A stretch of 64,000 nucleotides of DNA from JAJRZX01 sp964472295 (GTDB lineage Bacteria > Desulfobacterota > GWC2-55-46 > JADFVP01). The stretch is taken from contig CAYYJQ010000001.1 in the NCBI GenBank assembly GCA_964472295.1, positions 1-64,000 of the forward strand, in the 5' to 3' direction. Positions 16,192-24,542 of the stretch are shown in pieces; the stretch's first letter is position 1; each line of letters begins with the position of its first letter. Below the pieces are notes generated by a model. It made no database searches. It worked only from the letters and a program-made list of their open reading frames with translations, and was not told the origin of the DNA. Made by a program: the position numbers and the translations under genes.

Positions 16192-17277
16192 TCAGAGCGC
16201 GTCTCCCGCCACGACACGGTCCCCTGCTGTTATGCTCTTGATGCTCTTTATTACTATACACGACGAGGTATGCCTGCCCGGTTCCACAACGACTATAGAG
16301 CCTATCTCCTCGGCTGGGAGTTCAACCTTTTTTCTCGTAATGGGATCTCGTTCCACACCAGTATCCCTCAGCACCTTCAGTAGCCTCCCCTCTCCGATAC
16401 CATCTTCCCTGCCCCTGTCTATATAGAGGATGTCGCCCTTTGCGAGGTTGCCATTTCCGGCAAGGGAGGCTATTACATAACCGTCGATGGGCGCCGCCGA
16501 GGGTCTTATCCGCACCTCTCTCGGGGCCTCCCTGTACTCCATGAGGCTTGCCCCTGCCTCTACCTCGGCAAAGGCGGTATCTATCCTGCCCTCAGGCACG
16601 CCGCTATCGCGTGTCACCACGAGGCTTCCGAGTATTTCTATCATATGGCCCATTTTCTTGCCCGTAACAGGGTGTCTTACAAGCCCGCTCTTCTGGAATA
16701 TGGTATAGCGGTCACCAACATGCACCTTGGACCTGTCCCTGAAGGAAAGAAAAACCTCATCTCCTGTAGCAAGTAGGAGCCTCTCGTCCTTTGACCTCAT
16801 TATAACGCCGGTGCTTTTGAACTCCGAGATAGTAATAAAACCCTCTTTTCTCATATTGGCGTTACCAAAAGCAGGTCCCTCGGGCTCTTTAGGCTTTGGC
16901 GGGGCCTTGGGCTGGAGCACAACCACCTCTGGCTCACCCTCGGCAAGGTCCACCACAGGGAGCGAGCCCACGTCAAAGGACCCCCCTCCGCCCTCTACGG
17001 CAAGGGGCACTATCTTTACCACGTCTCCGGGATAGATGAGGTCAGGGTTCTTTATGTAGGGGTTGAGTTTCCAGAGATAGGGCCACTTGAAGTTATCTTT
17101 CAAGAACTTTCCAGAGATGTCCCAGAGGGTGTCATGGCGGATGATGGTGTAATAAACGGCATTCTCGTCTCTCTCTCCCTGCTTTGGCGCCCCGTGGTGT
17201 TGTCTCGCAGAGGCTGTAAGCGGTAAAAACAGGAGGAGAGTCAATAATAGACAAGAGGCCTTAAGGTATTTTTTCAT
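16192..17277 (-). CDS. Secreted LysM-domain protein
   Basis: A 361-residue exported protein with a signal peptide (MKKYLKASCLLLTLLLFLPLTASA) and one LysM domain (YYTIIRHDTLWDISGKF to YPGDVVKIVP, about residues 42-92). The remaining ~260 residues match the LysM-associated family found in Deltaproteobacteria and Nitrospirota: repeated segments that mention ILYIDRG and KVLRDTGVERDPITRKKV. LysM binds peptidoglycan, so it is likely a periplasmic wall-binding protein. Its start overlaps by four bases the stop of the CpoB-like gene, so the two are probably co-translated and may act together. Confidence 0.85.
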   Translation of the reverse strand: MKKYLKASCLLLTLLLFLPLTASARQHHGAPKQGERDENAVYYTIIRHDTLWDISGKFLKDNFKWPYLWKLNPYIKNPDLIYPGDVVKIVPLAVEGGGGSFDVGSLPVVDLAEGEPEVVVLQPKAPPKPKEPEGPAFGNANMRKEGFITISEFKSTGVIMRSKDERLLLATGDEVFLSFRDRSKVHVGDRYTIFQKSGLVRHPVTGKKMGHMIEILGSLVVTRDSGVPEGRIDTAFAEVEAGASLMEYREAPREVRIRPSAAPIDGYVIASLAGNGNLAKGDILYIDRGREDGIGEGRLLKVLRDTGVERDPITRKKVELPAEEIGSIVVVEPGRHTSSCIVIKSIKSITAGDRVVAGDAL

Positions 17278-18158
17278 GACATGCCTTCCTTCTTTTTTAA
17301 GAGGGACTTCAGTCTCTTCGAGGCCCTTTTCGCGGCCTCTGAACTTGGGTATTCTCTTGCAAGCCTTTTAAGCGTGTCCACGGCCTTTTCTATATCACCG
17401 AGGTTCTGGTACGAAAGGCCCATCATGAGAAGCGCGTCAGGGGCCTTGTTGCCGCCTGGATATACCTTTACCACGGTACTGAAGTTCTCAATGGCCTGGT
17501 TGTAATTTCTTTCCATGTAATAGGCCTCGCCGCTCCAGAAAAAGGCGTTGTCTGCGAGACTGCTTTGAGGGTATCGGAGGGCAAGTTGGGAGAAGACCGC
17601 GCGGGCCTCGGCATATCTCCTGGAAAGATAGAGGTCATAGCCTTTCTTATAGATGGTCCGTGGCGTCCCGGAGATGGTGGCATAAGTATCTGACCTCCTG
17701 GCCCTCTTACCCTCTGGCGCCGCCCTTGCGGGCTCTCGCGTCTCTTCCTCTGTCTTGGCGACTGGTCTTTCGTCCATTCCAGCCCCCTCGGAGGCACCTT
17801 TTGAGACAGAGCTGTCTCTTTTCCCGGGAAGGGCCGTAATGCTTATCGAGCCATCACTTAGACTTATTACCTTCAAGTCCGCTGGAGGCCTAATGTCTTC
17901 AGTCTCAAGGGCAAGAGATTCATTTTCTCTTTCTTTGGCGCTTGAGGTGAGTTTTTCTTTAAGGAGGACGACCTTGGCATCGAGTTCATCAACCTTCTCA
18001 CGACTCTCATCAAGGGATTTTTCAAGACGGGTGACCCTCCCCTTCAGGGCCTCCATGTCCTTTACGGTAGGCCCTGCCGCGCACCCGGAGACAAAAAAAA
18101 TCGCAAGGGCGTATATGAGTTTCTGCCGATGGTTCACTCTTGAAAGATTAATCGCCAT
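17274..18158 (-). CDS. CpoB/YbgF-like TPR lipoprotein
   Basis: A 294-residue lipoprotein. The lipobox FVSGC puts the lipidated cysteine at residue 26. A coiled coil follows (about residues 30-75, KDMEALKGRVTRLEKSL), then a Thr/Glu-rich linker, then three TPR repeats (about 165-285: YKKGYDLYLSRRYAEARAVF onwards). This is the layout of CpoB/YbgF, which coordinates outer-membrane constriction and wall synthesis with Tol-Pal. No tol or pal gene is in the window; it pairs instead with a LysM protein. The start codon could also lie a few residues downstream. Confidence 0.82.
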   Translation of the reverse strand: MAINLSRVNHRQKLIYALAIFFVSGCAAGPTVKDMEALKGRVTRLEKSLDESREKVDELDAKVVLLKEKLTSSAKERENESLALETEDIRPPADLKVISLSDGSISITALPGKRDSSVSKGASEGAGMDERPVAKTEEETREPARAAPEGKRARRSDTYATISGTPRTIYKKGYDLYLSRRYAEARAVFSQLALRYPQSSLADNAFFWSGEAYYMERNYNQAIENFSTVVKVYPGGNKAPDALLMMGLSYQNLGDIEKAVDTLKRLAREYPSSEAAKRASKRLKSLLKKKEGMS

Positions 18159-18352
18159 TACCTTGTTTTGTCAAGGTTTTTTTATGAATATCCTGCCACT
18201 GAGACCACCTCTGGGGCATTTGCCGGAGGCGCCTGTCCCATACTATTATTAAAAATACAGAAAAGAGAGGCTTTCTGTCAGTGACGCCTATCACCAGCGC
18301 CAAGAGGACGGTTTAAGGAGTATAGGGGCACATGCACGAAGTGGAAGAGGGC

Positions 18353-19012
18353 TCAGCCCCGGTGGGGCCTGAACCTCTTGTAGATAAATGGGATAAGGGA
18401 GACAAGCAGAACAAGGACGACTCCGGCTATGAAGGCGGGGGAGACGCGGCCATGGAAGACGTCGAGGATGGAACTTGAGAAGACCACGTAGGCCGTGATG
18501 CCAGGGAGCATGAAGACGAGGGTCGCGAGGAAGTATGGAAGCACGCCTATCCTCGTGAGGCCAAAGGCGTAGTTGAGAAAATTAAAGGGAAAGAGTGGGA
18601 TGAGGCGTGTAAAGGCTACGATCTTCCAGCCCTTTTTCTCAACGGCATCGTCGATTTCTCTCATGCGCCCGCCCTTTATGAGTGACTCCACCCATTCGCG
18701 GCCCATCTTCCGTGCGATGAGAAAGGCGAGCGTGGCGCCTGTGGTCGCGCCTATGGCCACATATACAACGCCCCAGAAGGGACCAAAGAGCACGCCGCCC
18801 ACCACGGTGATGGGAAGACCCGGGAGCATGAGGCTCGGAGCGATGGCGTAGATGAGCATGTAGACCACGGGTCCCCAGACGCCAAAGCCCTCTATCCAGG
18901 AGCGCATGGTCTCCTGGTCAAGGTACTGGCCGAGTCCGAGGTAGCGCACGGCAAGGAAGGCGCCAAGGACAAAGGCAATGAGGATTATGAATTTTAGTGT
19001 TTTTTTGTTCAT
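18353..19012 (-). CDS. TVP38/TMEM64 (VTT domain) membrane protein
   Basis: A 219-residue inner-membrane protein with about six hydrophobic segments. It contains the SNARE-associated/VTT motifs LPGLPITVVGGVLFGPFWG and FTRLIPLFPFNFLNYAFGLT. Family members related to DedA and TMEM41B move lipids across membranes; the bacterial role is unsettled. It sits downstream of the flavin disulfide reductase on the same strand, a pairing recurrent in many phyla, sometimes called mercuric-reductase-like. The spacer between them holds a dispersed repeat copy. Confidence 0.88.
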   Translation of the reverse strand: MNKKTLKFIILIAFVLGAFLAVRYLGLGQYLDQETMRSWIEGFGVWGPVVYMLIYAIAPSLMLPGLPITVVGGVLFGPFWGVVYVAIGATTGATLAFLIARKMGREWVESLIKGGRMREIDDAVEKKGWKIVAFTRLIPLFPFNFLNYAFGLTRIGVLPYFLATLVFMLPGITAYVVFSSSILDVFHGRVSPAFIAGVVLVLLVSLIPFIYKRFRPHRG

Positions 19013-19057
19013 TTTTTTGTTGGGTTTCGCTCACGCTCTACCAACCCTTGTACAAAT

Positions 19058-19145
19058 CCAATGGCCAAAGGCCATTGGCATTGGTTTTCTTTGCCCCGCT
19101 TTCTTTTTTCCAAAAGAAAGCGGGAGGTTTTCTCTGTCTTGCTTC
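19058..19145 (+). repeat. Dispersed hairpin repeat, copy 2, with an extra palindrome
   Basis: A palindrome with 9-bp arms CCAATGGCC and GGCCATTGG (19058-19078) precedes the flank TTGGTTTTCTTTG. Then CCCGCTTTCTTTT (19095-19107), loop TTCC, and AAAAGAAAGCGGG (19112-19124) form a perfect 13-bp hairpin. Confidence 0.75.
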
Positions 19146-19165
19146 TTTTTTTCTTCTTTCTTCTT

Positions 19166-20596
19166 CTATCCTCCCCGTCTTATGAGCCAGCGTGAGAACT
19201 TGGGGAACCAGCCGGAGAAGAGTTTTTCCGTATAGTACTGATCGCAGGCCCGTTTAAGACCCTGGGCCACCGTGGGGTATACGTGTATTGTCCCTGATAT
19301 GGTTGTAATGGGGACCTTTGCCTTCATGGCGAGGATGTATTCGTGTATGAGTTCACCTGCGCCTGGGCCAAGTATATGGGCTCCAAGTATCTGTTTCTTC
19401 TTATCAACGACTATCTTAATAAGTCCCTTGCCCTCGCCCTCGATAAAGGCCCTGTCCACCTCGGCGAAGGGCTGACGGAAGACCGAGACCTTTTCATGCT
19501 TTTCGCGCGCCTCGTCCTCGGTGAGTCCCACGCGGGCGAGTTCCGGGTCCGAGAAGGTCACCCATGGGACGACGCGATAGTCGGCCTTTCTTCTTACAAG
19601 AGGAAAGAGGGCGTTCGATACGACAAGGCCTGCCTGGTACTCGGCCATGTGCGTGAATTTGTATGGCCCTGTAACGTCTCCGCAGGCGTAGATGTGCCCC
19701 TGAGTCGTCTTCATGGAATGGTCTGTCTTTATGCCCTTTCTCTTTTCATACTCAACACCAGCGGCCTCGAGGCCGAGGCCTTCGACGTTGGGGCTTCTTC
19801 CGATGGCGCTCATAATCTCGTCTGCCTCAAAGGTCTTCTCGCCGTCACCAATAGTCGCAACAACTCTCTTCATCTTTCCGTTACTCTTGATTTCCTTGAA
19901 GCCCCTGCAGGTGACGATCCTTATGCCCTCTTCAGCAAGGATAGCATGGAGGGCCTCTGAGAGTTCCCTATCTTCACGGGGAAGTATCTGGCCCTTTTTC
20001 TCAAGTATTGTGACCCTGGAGCCAAGCCTGCTGAAGACCTCGGCGAACTCCACCCCTATGGGGCCGGCGCCGAGGATGATGATGCTTTCGGGGAGGGTTT
20101 CGAGGGCAAGGGCCGTGATATTGGTAAGTACGCCCGTTTCCTTGAGGCCAGGTATGGGAAGGACCGCCGGGCTTGAGCCCGTGGCTATGATGAACTTTTT
20201 CCCATAAAGCCTGCGGCCTTCCACGTTGAATACGTGGTCGTCCTCAAAGGCCCCGGACCCGAAGATTACCTCGACGCCCATCTTTCTGAAGCGTTCGGGG
20301 TCGTCATTACAGGCTATTCTGTCCTGCACGGCCCGCATGGCGTCCATTACCGCGGGAAAGTCAACTGTAATATTGCCTGTGCGCACGCCGAACTCTCCGG
20401 CGCGCCGCGCCATGGAGGCCACCTTTGCCGAGTGCACGAGGCGTTTTGTGGGCACGCACCCATAGTGCAGGCAGTCTCCGCCGAGGGAATCCGCCTTTTC
20501 CACCATGGCCACGCGCGCCCCGAGCTGAGCCGCCCCGCTTGCCGAGACAAGGCCCCCCACTCCGCCGCCTATTATTACAAGGTCATATTTTCCCAT
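19166..20596 (-). CDS. Mercuric reductase-like / dihydrolipoamide dehydrogenase family flavoprotein
   Basis: A 476-residue FAD- and NAD(P)H-dependent disulfide reductase. It has GGGVGGLVSASGAAQLG at the N terminus, the redox pair GGDCLHYGCVPTK (Cys42, Cys47), the second nucleotide site ILGAGPIGVEFAEVFSRLG, and a C-terminal dimerisation domain with HVYPTVAQ. It lacks the N-terminal metal-binding domain and the C-terminal vicinal cysteines of true MerA, so mercury reduction is unlikely. Neighbouring TVP38 suggests the family that often accompanies that membrane protein. The substrate is unknown. Confidence 0.85.
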   Translation of the reverse strand: MGKYDLVIIGGGVGGLVSASGAAQLGARVAMVEKADSLGGDCLHYGCVPTKRLVHSAKVASMARRAGEFGVRTGNITVDFPAVMDAMRAVQDRIACNDDPERFRKMGVEVIFGSGAFEDDHVFNVEGRRLYGKKFIIATGSSPAVLPIPGLKETGVLTNITALALETLPESIIILGAGPIGVEFAEVFSRLGSRVTILEKKGQILPREDRELSEALHAILAEEGIRIVTCRGFKEIKSNGKMKRVVATIGDGEKTFEADEIMSAIGRSPNVEGLGLEAAGVEYEKRKGIKTDHSMKTTQGHIYACGDVTGPYKFTHMAEYQAGLVVSNALFPLVRRKADYRVVPWVTFSDPELARVGLTEDEAREKHEKVSVFRQPFAEVDRAFIEGEGKGLIKIVVDKKKQILGAHILGPGAGELIHEYILAMKAKVPITTISGTIHVYPTVAQGLKRACDQYYTEKLFSGWFPKFSRWLIRRGG

Positions 20597-20738
20597 GACA
20601 GCCTGTCTTTTCTCACCTCAATCAAGACGATTTTGCCTCTCAATCCTACATGTAAATATAACACTTGTTCACAAGGGCGTAAGTATGGAGGCTTACAAAA
20701 AAAAACGGCCACGGAAAAGTCAAAGGCCCGGCCACGCC

Positions 20739-21635
20739 TCAACGCGTTGGCGCAGAATCCATGAACTCAAGGGTGTGCTCAAGGGTGGGTATGCCAGTTC
20801 TGCCTCCCAATTCAAGGCACTTTAAGGCCGCAAAGGCCGAGGCAAAGGTCACGGTCTTTTCAAGGCCCCAACCCTGAAGGAGGCCGTAAATGTAGCCTCC
20901 GTGAAAGACATCACCCGCTCCCGTGGTGTCAAGGGCACGCACCCTGAAGGCAGGGGTCCTGAAGACCCTCCCGCCCTGCCACGTTACAGAGCCCTTTTCG
21001 CCAAGGGTGACTGTAACGGCGCGGGGACTAAAGGACGAAATTTTCACTGCCGCCTCTTCGGGGTCAGGAGAAAAATATCCCGCGAACTCCTCGGAACCAA
21101 CGATGTAATCAGTATGGGGAAGTAACTTTAGGAGAGCCGGCCTCGGAGACCCCGCGTCCAGCATCACGGGCACGCCTGACTCGCGGGCAAGTTCAGCGGC
21201 CCTAATGGACGCGCGCCCCATGAGACCATCAAGGAGGAGAAAACCAGCGCCAGAGAGCCAGTCTCTTTTTATCTCCTCTTTGGATAGTTCGGCCACCGTT
21301 GGCCTCTTCCAGAGTATGGTCCTCGTGGCGGTCTCACGATTTACGATAATAAAGGCCCTCTGCGACTCGCCCCCGGGCCTCTCCACGAGGGCCGCCACAT
21401 CCACGCCCTCGTCTATAAGCCCCTCCCTTATGCGCGCCCCGGCATAATCGTCGGACACCACGCCTGAAAAGGCCGCCTCAACGCCAAGACGACGGAGCGC
21501 CACAAGGGCCGTGGCAACAGGACCGCCGCCCTGCTCAAGGAAAGCAAGGACCTCTTTTTTCGCGTCCTCCCGGGGAAAACCAGTGACAAGAGTAATAATA
21601 TCAAGCGAGGCCTGACCAAGACCAAGTACACGCAT
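20739..21635 (-). CDS. PfkB-family carbohydrate kinase
   Basis: A 298-residue ribokinase-fold kinase. The C-terminal signature DTTGAGDVFHGGY (catalytic Asp in GAGD) and the N-terminal GGGPVATALVALRRLG are clear. Substrate cannot be told from sequence: PfkB kinases act on ribose, fructose, 2-keto-3-deoxygluconate, adenosine and others. It is 176 bases upstream of nothing closely coupled; the dispersed repeat copy 3 separates it from dtd. Confidence 0.85.
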   Translation of the reverse strand: MRVLGLGQASLDIITLVTGFPREDAKKEVLAFLEQGGGPVATALVALRRLGVEAAFSGVVSDDYAGARIREGLIDEGVDVAALVERPGGESQRAFIIVNRETATRTILWKRPTVAELSKEEIKRDWLSGAGFLLLDGLMGRASIRAAELARESGVPVMLDAGSPRPALLKLLPHTDYIVGSEEFAGYFSPDPEEAAVKISSFSPRAVTVTLGEKGSVTWQGGRVFRTPAFRVRALDTTGAGDVFHGGYIYGLLQGWGLEKTVTFASAFAALKCLELGGRTGIPTLEHTLEFMDSAPTR

Positions 21636-21715
21636 GAGAGAAAAGACCCTTTAATGGTAAAGAGAAAAAGGAGTATATCTCCTGCGGCTCCGCCGCAAAA
21701 AGATACAAAGACTTC

Positions 21716-21757
21716 CTTACTTTCTTTTTGAAAAAAGAAAGTAAGACAAAGAAAACC
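21716..21757 (-). repeat. Dispersed hairpin repeat, copy 3 (minus orientation)
   Basis: Perfect 13-bp arms CTTACTTTCTTTT (21716-21728) and AAAAGAAAGTAAG (21733-21745), then the flank CAAAGAAAACC (21747-21757). It lies between dtd and the sugar kinase, both on the minus strand. Confidence 0.75.
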
Positions 21758-21811
21758 TATGCCAGGTGAGAGTAGTAGCGGTCTGTGCCCGCCATTAAGA
21801 CCTTAGTCCCC

Positions 21812-22258
21812 TCAACCTCCGGGGCTCTCGAGTATCATTGTCACGGGCCCATCATTAATACTTTGAACCTCCATGTGAGCCCCAAAACGCCCGGCTTCCA
21901 CAATGAGGCCAAGTTCTTTCAAAGTCATAATAAAAGACTCGTAAAGGGCTCGTGCCCTGTCCGGGTCCTCGGCGCGCGTAAAGGCGGGCCTACGGCCCTT
22001 TCTGCAATCCGCCAAAAGGGTAAACTGCGAGACAACGAGAACCGCGCCCCCTGCCTCGCCCACATCAAGGTTCATGCGGCCCATATCGTCCCCGAAGATG
22101 CGAAGCCCGCTTACCTTCCTGAGCATATAATCAAGGTCCCCCCCGCCGTCTCCCTTCTCAACACCAAGATACACAAGTAGCCCCTTCTCTATCTCCCCCA
22201 CTATCTCGCCCCCAACACTGACCCTTGCACCCTTCACCCTCTGAAGCACGGCCCTCAT
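21812..22258 (-). CDS. dtd: D-aminoacyl-tRNA deacylase
   Basis: Removes D-amino acids, and glycine from mischarged tRNA-Ala. The 148-residue protein carries both family motifs: VVSQFTLLADCRKGRRP and SINDGPVTMILESP (the GP cis-proline motif region). It starts MRAVLQRVKGARV. Length is typical. Its start overlaps the stop of the upstream SAM hydrolase gene by four bases, so the two are co-transcribed. Confidence 0.96.
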   Translation of the reverse strand: MRAVLQRVKGARVSVGGEIVGEIEKGLLVYLGVEKGDGGGDLDYMLRKVSGLRIFGDDMGRMNLDVGEAGGAVLVVSQFTLLADCRKGRRPAFTRAEDPDRARALYESFIMTLKELGLIVEAGRFGAHMEVQSINDGPVTMILESPGG

Positions 22259-23043
22259 CTTCTGCTCACCCTCACCTTCTCGCCAATGTCCACGCCCAGG
22301 AGCGCCGAGGCGCTCGCCTCCCTGGCCGCTACTTCCAGAAAACCAGAACTCCCTATAAGGGCCCCGGCCCTGCCAGGCTCCATGGAGGCATAGGAACGAT
22401 AAAGCCCCTCGAGTGCCTGCCTCTTCAGGGTAACTTTTATGTCTTTACCACCGAGGCGCTCTTCGATAAAGGCGGCACTCACGTTGGTTATGAGGTTACC
22501 GTAGGTGTCTACATGTACGACCTCGCCGGTAACGGCCCCATCCTCAGAGAGCGGCTCAGGGATATTGATCATCTCAAGGTCCGTTGTCAGGGGGCCAAAC
22601 TCCGAGAGATCTACCCCAATAGAGAGATGGGCGGCCACAGGACCGAAGACGTCGCGGCCATGAAAAGTGCGGCTTACATCTCTTCGCATGAACTTCTCGT
22701 TCTGAACCTCAACTATGCGCTTTATGCCGTCAGATTCTGCCGCAAGGCTAAGGAGACCGTTATCAGGGCCGACAAAGAGGAACTTCTCTGTCTCGATGAT
22801 AAGGGCCCGCCGCGGCCCTCCCACCCCGGGGTCCACGACGCCAAGGTGAACCGTGCCCGGCGGAAAGAACCCGCAGGCCCCGTTCATTACAAAGGCCCCC
22901 TCAAAGATGTCCCCCGCCTCTATGGAGTGAGATATGTCCACAAGAGAGGCCCCTGGATTGATTGAGAGCATGGCGCCCTTCATGGCGCCCGCGTAGTGAT
23001 CCCTCGGTCCGAAATCCGTTGTAAGTGTTATTATTCTCTTCAT
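22255..23043 (-). CDS. SAM hydrolase / SAM hydroxide adenosyltransferase (DUF62)
   Basis: Splits S-adenosylmethionine into adenosine and methionine using hydroxide. The 262-residue protein has the family hallmarks LTTDFGPRDHYAGAMKG, VVDPGVGGPRRALIIET, FVGPDNGLLSL, TFHGRDVFGPVAAHL and VDTYGNLITN. I place the start at the ATG at 23043 because GTGAGGGG lies ~10 bases upstream and the protein begins with the conserved MKRIITLTTDFG. The open frame continues upstream without family similarity. It heads a two-gene unit with dtd. Confidence 0.92.
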   Translation of the reverse strand: MKRIITLTTDFGPRDHYAGAMKGAMLSINPGASLVDISHSIEAGDIFEGAFVMNGACGFFPPGTVHLGVVDPGVGGPRRALIIETEKFLFVGPDNGLLSLAAESDGIKRIVEVQNEKFMRRDVSRTFHGRDVFGPVAAHLSIGVDLSEFGPLTTDLEMINIPEPLSEDGAVTGEVVHVDTYGNLITNVSAAFIEERLGGKDIKVTLKRQALEGLYRSYASMEPGRAGALIGSSGFLEVAAREASASALLGVDIGEKVRVSRR

Positions 23044-23220
23044 CTTCAACAAGCCCCTCACCTTAAAAAGGTTAGCGGAAAATGGTTTTTTGAAGTATAA
23101 TAACCTATCAGCGCTAATGGTAAAGACGGATAATAAGAGTATAGCACATATGACGGGGCGGCGGGACACATTGACCATGCCGCTTCGTAGAGCATACCTG
23201 CCATATAAAGGAGATTCATC

Positions 23221-23715
23221 ATGACACCAGCGATAGAGGTGGACCTCAGAGAAATGCCCGTATTCAAGAGGCACCCCCTTGCCTTTGACACATGGGACTC
23301 TCTTGAGACGGGCGCTGTCATGCGCCTTGTCAATAACTATGCCCCGGCCCTCCTTAACGACCAGTTCCACTCGCTCTACGGAGATATATTCAAGTGGGAC
23401 TGCGTGGAAGAGGGCCCTGAAAGGTGGGTGGTGGAGATAAAGCGGCTCCGCGACCCTGAGCCCGATGTTGGCGAGGACGTTGCCGAACGCGTGGAAAAGG
23501 CCCTTTCCGAGATAAGGCCCTTTATCGAGGGCGATGGCGGGGGCGTGGAACTCATAGAGATAGACAAGGAGAACCGCATCGTAAGGGTTATGCTCACAGG
23601 GGCCTGCACCAACTGTCCCTCCTCGGTCCAGACCCTCAAGGGCGGCGTGGAAAAGGCCATAAAGGAACATGCCCCTGAGATACGCACTGTAGAAAACGTA
23701 AAAGAGAAGAAATAA
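23221..23715 (+). CDS. DUF2249-NifU C-terminal fusion protein
   Basis: A 164-residue protein of two parts. Residues ~1-75 match DUF2249 (VDLREMPVFKRHPLAF, FDTWDSLETG, NNYAPALL, FKWDCVEEGPERWVVEI). Residues ~85-160 form a NifU C-terminal iron-sulfur scaffold domain with Cys129 and Cys132 in ACTNCPSS. NifU/Nfu domains hold and pass on [4Fe-4S] clusters; DUF2249 accompanies NO- and hemerythrin-linked proteins. The ATG at 23221 has GGAG ~7 bases upstream. Alone on the plus strand, it may deliver clusters under redox or nitrosative stress; that is inference. Confidence 0.85.
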   Translation: MTPAIEVDLREMPVFKRHPLAFDTWDSLETGAVMRLVNNYAPALLNDQFHSLYGDIFKWDCVEEGPERWVVEIKRLRDPEPDVGEDVAERVEKALSEIRPFIEGDGGGVELIEIDKENRIVRVMLTGACTNCPSSVQTLKGGVEKAIKEHAPEIRTVENVKEKK

Positions 23716-23817
23716 AGGAGCCTTGTTGTTGGGGGGAAGAATGAAAGGGCGGGAGGCAATACAGGTCCCCATACGTTGATAGACATTCTTCAAGATACAA
23801 CAGATGGAGGCGAGATC

Positions 23818-24480
23818 ATGAAAAAACTTACCATGCTCATCATGGCAATTGTCTTTTTCACCTTTACCGGCCTTTCCCACGCGGAGTCCTATATATCGTT
23901 TTACGCAGGCGGGGCCTTTCCCGATAACGCCGACTGGACCGACAACATCGGCATAGCGTCGTCCGGGACCATTGATCTGGACAACACGGCCACCTTCGGG
24001 GCCAAGGCAGGGCACTGGTTCAATGAGGCAAACTCCCCCTTTCTCGGCATAGAGGTGGAGGCAAACGTTCAGTTCCCGGACTGGAACAGCGTCACCACTG
24101 AGCAGGCCTTAGGCTTTATCCTTATCCCCCCGGTCACAACGAGCGTGACGGCCAATACAACGCTCGTATCCGTGCTCTTCAACACCCTTGTACGCTATCC
24201 GAGGGGACCGGTAAGGCCCTATGCCGGAGTGGGCTTTGGTTTCGCCGTATGGGACATAGGCGACCAGAGCCTTGCCACTGTGGGCACATTCCAGAGCGAG
24301 ACAGACACGGCCTTTGCATGGGACCTCATCGCGGGGCTGGACTTTCATGTAAGTAAAAGGGTCTCACTATTTGGAGAGTACAAGTACCTTGGGGCCAACT
24401 TCTCCTTTCCCGACTTCATCGGCATGGACATAGACTACAGGGCCTCGCAGGTCTACGGCGGGGTAATCCTGCGCTTCTGA
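23818..24480 (+). CDS. OmpA-like/OmpW-like eight-stranded outer-membrane beta-barrel protein
   Basis: A 220-residue exported protein with a signal peptide ending near residue 21 (LSHA|ES). The mature part shows alternating-hydrophobicity strands, a GVGFGFAVWD turn, and ends in phenylalanine (YGGVILRF), the BAM signal for barrel insertion. It fits the outer-membrane beta-barrel family PF13505, probably eight strands. I chose the ATG at 23818 because GGAGG lies ~8 bases upstream and the signal peptide begins there. The ligand is unknown. Confidence 0.8.
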   Translation: MKKLTMLIMAIVFFTFTGLSHAESYISFYAGGAFPDNADWTDNIGIASSGTIDLDNTATFGAKAGHWFNEANSPFLGIEVEANVQFPDWNSVTTEQALGFILIPPVTTSVTANTTLVSVLFNTLVRYPRGPVRPYAGVGFGFAVWDIGDQSLATVGTFQSETDTAFAWDLIAGLDFHVSKRVSLFGEYKYLGANFSFPDFIGMDIDYRASQVYGGVILRF

Positions 24481-24504
24481 GAAGCTCTGAGAGACGGACC
24501 GCCG

Positions 24505-24534
24505 TTGACACCTCCTCGGGCGCCGTGATATAAA
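24505..24534 (+). promoter_or_regulatory. Promoter of the glycosyltransferase gene
   Basis: TTGACA (24505-24510), 18-base spacer, TATAAA (24529-24534). The expected transcription start (~24541) falls almost on the ATG at 24543, so the mRNA may be leaderless. Confidence 0.6.
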
Positions 24535-24542
24535 TTCGCCTT

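Noticed and set aside
19166..20596. True mercuric reductase merA
   Set aside because: It lacks the N-terminal metal-binding domain and the C-terminal vicinal cysteines, and no other mer genes are nearby.
23096..23101. TATAAT in the SAM hydrolase/NifU divergent spacer
   Set aside because: No -35 element found on the plus strand at usual spacing.
23044..24015. Upstream extension of the SAM hydrolase frame (~324 codons)
   Set aside because: It opposes the NifU fusion and barrel genes and shows no family similarity. The conserved start MKRIITLTTDFG is at 23043.
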